A DNA stretch of 64,000 bases from Bacteroidales bacterium (lineage in GTDB: Bacteria; Bacteroidota; Bacteroidia; Bacteroidales; Paludibacteraceae): positions 1 to 64,000 of the forward strand of contig SFDZ01000001.1 in the NCBI GenBank assembly GCA_004557405.1, read 5' to 3'. Shown one piece after another: positions 59,156 through 64,000 of this stretch. The notes under the pieces were generated by a model, which was not told the origin of the DNA, ran no database searches, and worked only from the letters and a program-made list of their open reading frames with translations. Numbering within the stretch: the stretch's first letter is position 1; each line of letters starts with the position of its first letter. A program made the translations under genes and the position numbers.

Positions 59156-61936
59156 TTAGTGTGCTTCGAGCCAATTTTGGCCGATGCCGATGTCCACTTT
59201 GAGCGGTACGCGTAGTTGTACGGCGTGTTCCATCTCGGTTTGTACGATTTCTTTCACACGTTCGACCTCGTTGTTTGGCACGTTGAAGTTCAATTCGTCG
59301 TGCACCTGCAGAATCATCTGTGTTTTCAAACCTTCGTCGGCCAGCCGTTTGGCTATGCGCACCATGGCTATTTTGATGATGTCGGCCGCCGACCCTTGAA
59401 TGGGCGCGTTGATGGCGTTGCGTTCGGCAAATCCGCGTACGGTGGCGTTGCGCGAGTTGATGTCGGGCAGAAAACGTTTGCGGTGAAAAATGGTCTCGAC
59501 GAAACCTGCCGTGCGCGCTTGTGCTATGGCGTTGTCCATATAGTTTTTCACCTGCGGGAATGTGGCGAAATAGCCATCGATGAGTTCTTTGGCTTCGCTG
59601 CGCGTTATTTGCAGTCGCTCGGCCAATCCGAAGGCCGAAATGCCGTAGATGATGCCAAAATTGGCCGTTTTGGCCTTGCGGCGCATGTCCGATGTTACTG
59701 CTTCTATCGGTATTTTGTAAATGTTGGCGGCGGTGGCGGCGTGTATGTCGTGGTCGTTGCCAAAGGCGGCCAGCATGTTTTCGTCGCCGCTGAGGTGTGC
59801 CATGATGCGCAGTTCCACTTGCGAGTAGTCGGCGCTCAGAAAGACGCACCCCGGTTCGGCTATGAAAGCGCGCCGTATCTCTTTGCCTTGCTCGTCGCGT
59901 ATCGGTATGTTTTGCAGGTTGGGGTTGCTCGAACTCAATCGTCCGGTGGCGGTTACCGCTTGGTTGAACGAGGTGTGGATTTTGCCGGTGGTCGGGTTGA
60001 TGAGTCGCGGCAGGGCATCGATGTAGGTGCTGAGCAGTTTTTTCAGACCGCGATATTCGAGAATTTTCCCGATGACTTCGTGTTTCCCGCGTAGCGATTC
60101 GAGCGTCTCTTCGTCGGTAACGTATTGCCCGCTTTTGGTTTTGCGCGGTTTGTCGATTATCTTCAGTTGGTCGAACAGCAGTTCGCCTATCTGCTTGGGC
60201 GACGAGATGTTGATGTTGGCACCGGCGGTTTGTCGGATGTCGCGTTCTATTTTTGTCATGGCGGCCGTCAGGCTTTGCGACGATTGCGCCAGCGCAAAAT
60301 CATCGATTAAAACGCCGTTTTTCTCCATTTTTGCCAACACGCGTATCAGTGGCATTTCGATGTCGTAAAATAGTTGTTCGAGTTGGTTTTCGGCTATTTG
60401 TTTTGCCAAGATATGGTGCAGTTGCAGTGTGATGTCGGCATCTTCGGCGGCGTATTCGGCTATTTGTGCGAGTGGCACCTGTCGCATGTTCAGTTGGTTT
60501 TTGCCTTTGGCGCCGATTAGTTCTTCGATGTGAATGGTGCGGTAGTTGAGCAGAATTTCGGCCAGATAGTCCATGCCGTGCCGCAATTCAGGGTTGAGCA
60601 GATAGTGCGCTATCATGGTGTCGAACAAGTGGCCTTTCACCTCGATGCCGTAGTTTTGCAGCACCATGATGTCGAATTTCAGATTTTGCCCGATTTTATC
60701 GCAATTTGCGCTCTCGAACACCGGCTTGAAACGCTGCAACAATCGGCAAATTTCGTCGTGGCTTGTTGGCGCCGGCACATAGTAGGCCGTGTGCGCCTCG
60801 ACGGCAAACGACATGCCTACCAATTCGGCTTCGAATACATTGATCGATGTGGTTTCGGTGTCGAAACAAAAGGCGGTTTGTCGCAACAAAAGTTCGATTA
60901 AATCGTCGATTTCGGCATCGGTTTGCACTGTCTTGTAGGTGTGTGCGGTGTCGGCAGCCGACTTTAATGGCACGGTTTCGGCAGTTTCGGCATCATTTTC
61001 GGCGGTTTCATCGGCAAAAAGCGATCGTTGTGCAGCCGGTTTCGGCGCGGGTTTTGTCGATGCGTCCGTGCCCGACAGTTTGTTCAGGTGTGCGCGGAAT
61101 TCCAATTCGGTGAACAATGCCGTCAGGGTGGTTTTGTCCGGCTCTTCACGGCGCAAAGCCGTTTCGTCGAACGTTACGGGCACATCGGTTTTGATGGTGG
61201 CCAAAAAACGCGAAAAGATGATTTTATCGCGATTTTCTTCTATTTTTGTCTTCAGTGCGCCTTTCAGTTGTGCCGTGTTGGCCAGCAGATTGTCTATGTT
61301 GCCAAACTCTTGCAGTAGTTTGGTGGCGGTTTTTTCGCCCACGCCCGGGCAGCCGGGTATGTTGTCGCTGGCGTCGCCCATCAGTCCGAGCAGGTCGATG
61401 ACTTGCGACACCTGTTGCAAGTCCCATTTGGTCAACACTTCGGGCACGCCGAGTTTGTCGTAGCCGTTGCCGCCAAATCGGGGTTTGTAGATGAACACAT
61501 GCTCTGTAACGAGTTGTCCGTAGTCCTTGTCAGAGGTCAGCATCAGCACTTCGAAATCGCCGGTTTCATCGGCCATTTTTGCCAATGTGCCGACTACATC
61601 GTCGGCTTCGTAGCCTTCCACTTGCACCACCGGAATGCGGTATGCTTCGACTATTTGTTTGATAATCGGCACGGCAGTGCGTATGTCTTCGGGTGTGGCT
61701 TGGCGTTGTGCTTTGTAGGCTTCGTAGGCTTCGTGGCGAAAGGTCTTGCCTCCCGGGTCGAACACCACGGCGACGTGTGTGGGCTGTTCGCGTTTCAGCA
61801 CATCGTCGAGTGTGTTTACAAATCCGAGAATGGCGCCGGTGTTCAGCCCTTTGGAGTTGACGCGCGGATTTTTGACAAAAGCATAGTAGGCGCGATAAAT
61901 TTGCGAGTAGGCATCGATGAGCAGCAGTCGTTTCAT
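59156..61936 (-). CDS. polA: DNA polymerase I
   Basis: The 926-residue enzyme has all three domains: the 5'-3' exonuclease (about 1-290: LLLIDAYSQIYRAYYAF, LTSDKDYGQLV, GVGEKTATKLL), a 3'-5' exonuclease with its acidic residues apparently kept (CFDTETTSINVF, IGQNLKFDIMVL, YAAEDADITLQ), and the family A polymerase (ATGRLSSSNPNLQNIPIR, SADYSQVELRIMAHLS, RRKAKTANFGIIYGIS, LQVHDELNF). It fills gaps and removes RNA primers. Promoter box at 61969-61976. Confidence 0.97.
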   Translation of the reverse strand: MKRLLLIDAYSQIYRAYYAFVKNPRVNSKGLNTGAILGFVNTLDDVLKREQPTHVAVVFDPGGKTFRHEAYEAYKAQRQATPEDIRTAVPIIKQIVEAYRIPVVQVEGYEADDVVGTLAKMADETGDFEVLMLTSDKDYGQLVTEHVFIYKPRFGGNGYDKLGVPEVLTKWDLQQVSQVIDLLGLMGDASDNIPGCPGVGEKTATKLLQEFGNIDNLLANTAQLKGALKTKIEENRDKIIFSRFLATIKTDVPVTFDETALRREEPDKTTLTALFTELEFRAHLNKLSGTDASTKPAPKPAAQRSLFADETAENDAETAETVPLKSAADTAHTYKTVQTDAEIDDLIELLLRQTAFCFDTETTSINVFEAELVGMSFAVEAHTAYYVPAPTSHDEICRLLQRFKPVFESANCDKIGQNLKFDIMVLQNYGIEVKGHLFDTMIAHYLLNPELRHGMDYLAEILLNYRTIHIEELIGAKGKNQLNMRQVPLAQIAEYAAEDADITLQLHHILAKQIAENQLEQLFYDIEMPLIRVLAKMEKNGVLIDDFALAQSSQSLTAAMTKIERDIRQTAGANINISSPKQIGELLFDQLKIIDKPRKTKSGQYVTDEETLESLRGKHEVIGKILEYRGLKKLLSTYIDALPRLINPTTGKIHTSFNQAVTATGRLSSSNPNLQNIPIRDEQGKEIRRAFIAEPGCVFLSADYSQVELRIMAHLSGDENMLAAFGNDHDIHAATAANIYKIPIEAVTSDMRRKAKTANFGIIYGISAFGLAERLQITRSEAKELIDGYFATFPQVKNYMDNAIAQARTAGFVETIFHRKRFLPDINSRNATVRGFAERNAINAPIQGSAADIIKIAMVRIAKRLADEGLKTQMILQVHDELNFNVPNNEVERVKEIVQTEMEHAVQLRVPLKVDIGIGQNWLEAH

Positions 61937-61968
61937 GGTTGGTTGTGTGTGATGGTTTCAGACGTTTG

Positions 61969-61976
61969 CAAAGATA
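61969..61976 (-). promoter_or_regulatory. Promoter -7 box of polA
   Basis: TATCTTTG on the minus strand, 32 bases before the ATG at 61936. Confidence 0.65.
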
Positions 61977-62115
61977 CGCATTTTCGGGCGATTGTCCAAA
62001 TGCCTTTTGCCCTTGCGTAGTTTTCAATATATTCTTGCTCGTTCTTTTAATTAGACAAATACATCATCCGAATACCATTTATAACTATGCCTCTATACGG
62101 ACGGATGGTGTAACG

Positions 62116-63396
62116 CTATCTTTTCAGCGCAAATTTTGCAAATCGGCAACGCAGGCAGTCGTGCGTGTCGCAGTAGCCGCGTTTTAGTTGTATCAGGGCT
62201 TGCGTGTCGAATGCGTTGGCAGCCTCAATGCCGCATGCTGCAAAACCGGCCACAATGTGATTGCGCTCGGCAGGCAATGTGTTCAGCAGGTCGATGGCGC
62301 GCTGTTGCAACTGTTCGTCGTGGCGGTATTTGCCGTAGCAGAACAAGAATGGTGCCACGCTGTTTATCAGTAGGGCGTCTGTCGATGCGCGCGACAATTT
62401 TTTGCTGCGCGCAGCCGTTGGTTCACCAAAACGATAGTGTGTCGTCCAATAGTCGCTCGGCTCGCAGGCAAACAGTTGGCGGAGTGTGTCGTTGTCGTTG
62501 GTTTCGATAATCTGCGAAAACAGGTTGTGCGATTTGATGATGAGGTTGGCCATTTGCGCCAAACGTATGGTGGGAAAATTCGATGGGCGCAGCCGCAAAA
62601 ATTTCCACAATGCGCCGTCAATCGGCGTGAGCGTAAATTTGGCTTGCAAAAAACGATATTCGCGTTGCAAAATGGTGTAGTACGGGTCGGCGTTGTCGGC
62701 ACCGAGCATGCCGGCTTGGCCAAACAGCAGGGCTTCTATCTGCACGGGGTCGTTGCGGTGCTTGCCGAGAATGGCGTTTGGCAACGATTTGGCCAGCAGT
62801 TCGAATGGTAGTGCATTGGTCGAAAAACCAAAGTTGCGCGCCACGGTGATGTAAAACGCTTCCTCCCAATTATTAACGCTTTGTTGCAACAGTTTGTCGA
62901 TGGCGGCGGTTTTTTGTTCCAAACGCTCGGTGGCCAAACGGTCGAACCACGCATGCTGTTCCACGGTGGGAATGTCGTGCAGCGATTCGGCGCAGGCCAC
63001 AAATTGGTGCGGTGTCAGCAGGCGGTTGTATGCCTCGACGAGTTGCGGGCGAAATTGCAAAACCATCTGCGGCAGCGTCTGCCCGTCGGCACGCACAATG
63101 TCGGTGTCGGCTTCGAGCACCACATGCAGTATCACCGAATTGTAGGCCGGATTACGATGGTGTTCGTGGCGCAACCAATCGCTTGCCAACCGATGAAACT
63201 CCACATTGCCCGCCCACAGCGTGTCGCCGATGCGTATTTTGGCATTGAACACATCGGGACCGGCGTCGGTGTTGCGTTGGCCGGTGTCGATTATCTCCAC
63301 ACGGCGACCGTCGGTAGTGGTTTGCTCCGGTGCAAATAGTTTCCGAAACCAAACATAATGCAAAAATTGTTCATTGAGCGTAACAGATGGTGGCAT
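62116..63396 (-). CDS. DUF2851 family protein
   Basis: The 426-residue protein matches DUF2851, a Bacteroidota family: NEQFLHYVWFRKLF, the acidic TDAGPDVFNAKIRIGDTLWAGNVEFH and HHRNPAYNSVILHVVLEAD, and the late CDTHDCLRCRF. The early segment DAGPDVFNAKI...GNVEFH, with D and E near each other, looks like a restriction-endonuclease-type core, which suggests but does not prove nuclease activity. The ATG at 63396 is chosen because the promoter box at 63429-63436 lies between it and the earlier ATGs. Confidence 0.85.
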   Translation of the reverse strand: MPPSVTLNEQFLHYVWFRKLFAPEQTTTDGRRVEIIDTGQRNTDAGPDVFNAKIRIGDTLWAGNVEFHRLASDWLRHEHHRNPAYNSVILHVVLEADTDIVRADGQTLPQMVLQFRPQLVEAYNRLLTPHQFVACAESLHDIPTVEQHAWFDRLATERLEQKTAAIDKLLQQSVNNWEEAFYITVARNFGFSTNALPFELLAKSLPNAILGKHRNDPVQIEALLFGQAGMLGADNADPYYTILQREYRFLQAKFTLTPIDGALWKFLRLRPSNFPTIRLAQMANLIIKSHNLFSQIIETNDNDTLRQLFACEPSDYWTTHYRFGEPTAARSKKLSRASTDALLINSVAPFLFCYGKYRHDEQLQQRAIDLLNTLPAERNHIVAGFAACGIEAANAFDTQALIQLKRGYCDTHDCLRCRFAKFALKR

Positions 63397-63428
63397 AGGC
63401 AACAAAAATTTTCTCTCAACCAAGCCCA

Positions 63429-63436
63429 CAAAAGTA
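63429..63436 (-). promoter_or_regulatory. Promoter -7 box of the DUF2851 gene
   Basis: TACTTTTG on the minus strand, 32 bases before the ATG at 63396. Confidence 0.6.
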
Positions 63437-63573
63437 GCGATTTTTTTTGTAAATCGGGGCATTTTTGATGCAAAAAGCAGTTTTTCAATAAAAAAATATC
63501 GAAAAACGATAAAAAAATTTGTTCGTTTCAAAAAAAAGTTGTTACTTTGCAGCCAAAAGTAAATCGAATCGTT

Positions 63574-64000
63574 ATGAAACGCCTAAAATTTCTGTGTTCG
63601 TTCTTGCTGATATGCTTCTTTGTGGCACTATTTCAAGATGTGGTGATGTCGGCGCTGCAGGGTTTTAACCTCGGTTACAACTTGGCCGGCTACGAAATCG
63701 AACATGCCTTGCAGTCCGAAAGTTTTACAAGCGTATCGCTTGAACCGAAATACAACGCAATAGTGCCTACCGATGTGAACCAAAAGGACGGATCGCCGCT
63801 GCTCATTGTGCCGCAAGAAGCCTCGTTGGTGGTCTTTCGGCCGGCCGGCGACATCGACGCCGAAGCCTCGTGGGGCGACACCGCCTTGCAGGTGTTTCAC
63901 ATCATCGTGTCGTTGCTGATATGTGGCGGTTTTGTCTTTCTGTTGGTCGTGTTTGTCAAAATCATTGTATCGTTCCACCGTTCGCAGATTTTCGACGAAC
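63574..64000 (+). CDS. DUF2975 membrane protein (partial)
   Basis: The first 142 residues are in the window. There is a first membrane span (LKFLCSFLLICFFVALF), a soluble loop of about 90 residues and a second span (VFHIIVSLLICGGFVFLLVVFVKII) followed by SFHRSQIFDE, the usual sequence after helix two in DUF2975. These four-helix proteins are often followed by a small XRE regulator, which would be outside the window. The promoter shows the variant box TTACTTTG, also seen before the M13 peptidase gene. Confidence 0.8.
   Translation, partial: MKRLKFLCSFLLICFFVALFQDVVMSALQGFNLGYNLAGYEIEHALQSESFTSVSLEPKYNAIVPTDVNQKDGSPLLIVPQEASLVVFRPAGDIDAEASWGDTALQVFHIIVSLLICGGFVFLLVVFVKIIVSFHRSQIFDE

Noticed and set aside
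1..64000. CRISPR arrays, tRNA or rRNA genes, intact insertion sequences
   Set aside because: No regularly spaced repeats, no tRNA-like TTCGA arms with matching acceptor ends, and no transposase-like frames were found by eye.

Overview
The window is a chromosomal segment of a member of the Bacteroidota, most likely order Bacteroidales. Several things point there: -7 boxes of the TAnnTTTG type in front of many genes, usually without a Shine-Dalgarno sequence; proteins with type IX secretion (T9SS) sorting tails; Bacteroidota-specific families (DUF6089, DUF4294, DUF4301, DUF2851); a TonB receptor with a carboxypeptidase-like N-terminal domain; and FISUMP-domain proteins. The family cannot be fixed from the sequence alone. 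No tRNA, rRNA, CRISPR array or intact insertion sequence was seen.

Region by region. 1-4.7 kb is accessory: the end of a T9SS cargo gene, a DnaJ-zinc-finger-like membrane protein, and an alkaline phosphatase flanked by imperfect direct repeats that carry pieces of the neighbouring M13 peptidase gene and a promoter. 4.7-13.3 kb holds the M13 peptidase, trmB, a small acidic lipoprotein, a degenerate HisG homologue, pgk, a patatin/GH13 amylase pair and the RNase P RNA gene. 13.3-17.2 kb is a six-gene minus-strand operon (DUF3298 lipoprotein, rsmG, MBL hydrolase, gamma-carbonic anhydrase, Dabb protein, glutaminyl cyclase). 17.3-20.5 kb looks like a metal-handling cassette: His/Cys-rich exported protein, TonB receptor, exported HMA protein. 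20.6-27.1 kb holds DUF177-rpmF, DUF4301 and a TolC/HlyD/MFS efflux operon. 27.3-35.5 kb is an envelope cluster: rnhB, DUF6089, uppS, bamA, three OmpH/Skp chaperones, murI and an exonuclease. 35.6-43 kb has a DUF4294 protein, two coupled outer-membrane barrels, dispersed repeats, a FISUMP lipoprotein, an XRE regulator with a structured leader and a large TPR lipoprotein.

Around 44 kb base skew on the + strand changes from C-rich to G-rich. This happens in a 371-base AT-rich gap directly ahead of mnmG, and two parS-like palindromes lie just behind mnmG. Together these make 44 kb a good candidate for the replication origin. Right of it are apt, an alcohol/aldehyde dehydrogenase pair, a membrane-anchored LytTR-like protein, a 32-residue gene, a structured RNA leader with two competing folds, uvrC, an esterase, ribF, a lipoprotein, gluQ, a T9SS protein plus second FISUMP protein behind a G9-containing leader hairpin, polA, DUF2851 and the start of a DUF2975 membrane protein.

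The most interesting items are the origin/parS region, the two-fold leader at 50.83-51.03 kb, the degenerate HisG, the metal cassette, the repeat-flanked phosphatase, the palindrome that follows both FISUMP genes, and genes whose promoter box lies 4-5 bases before the ATG and so are probably leaderless.
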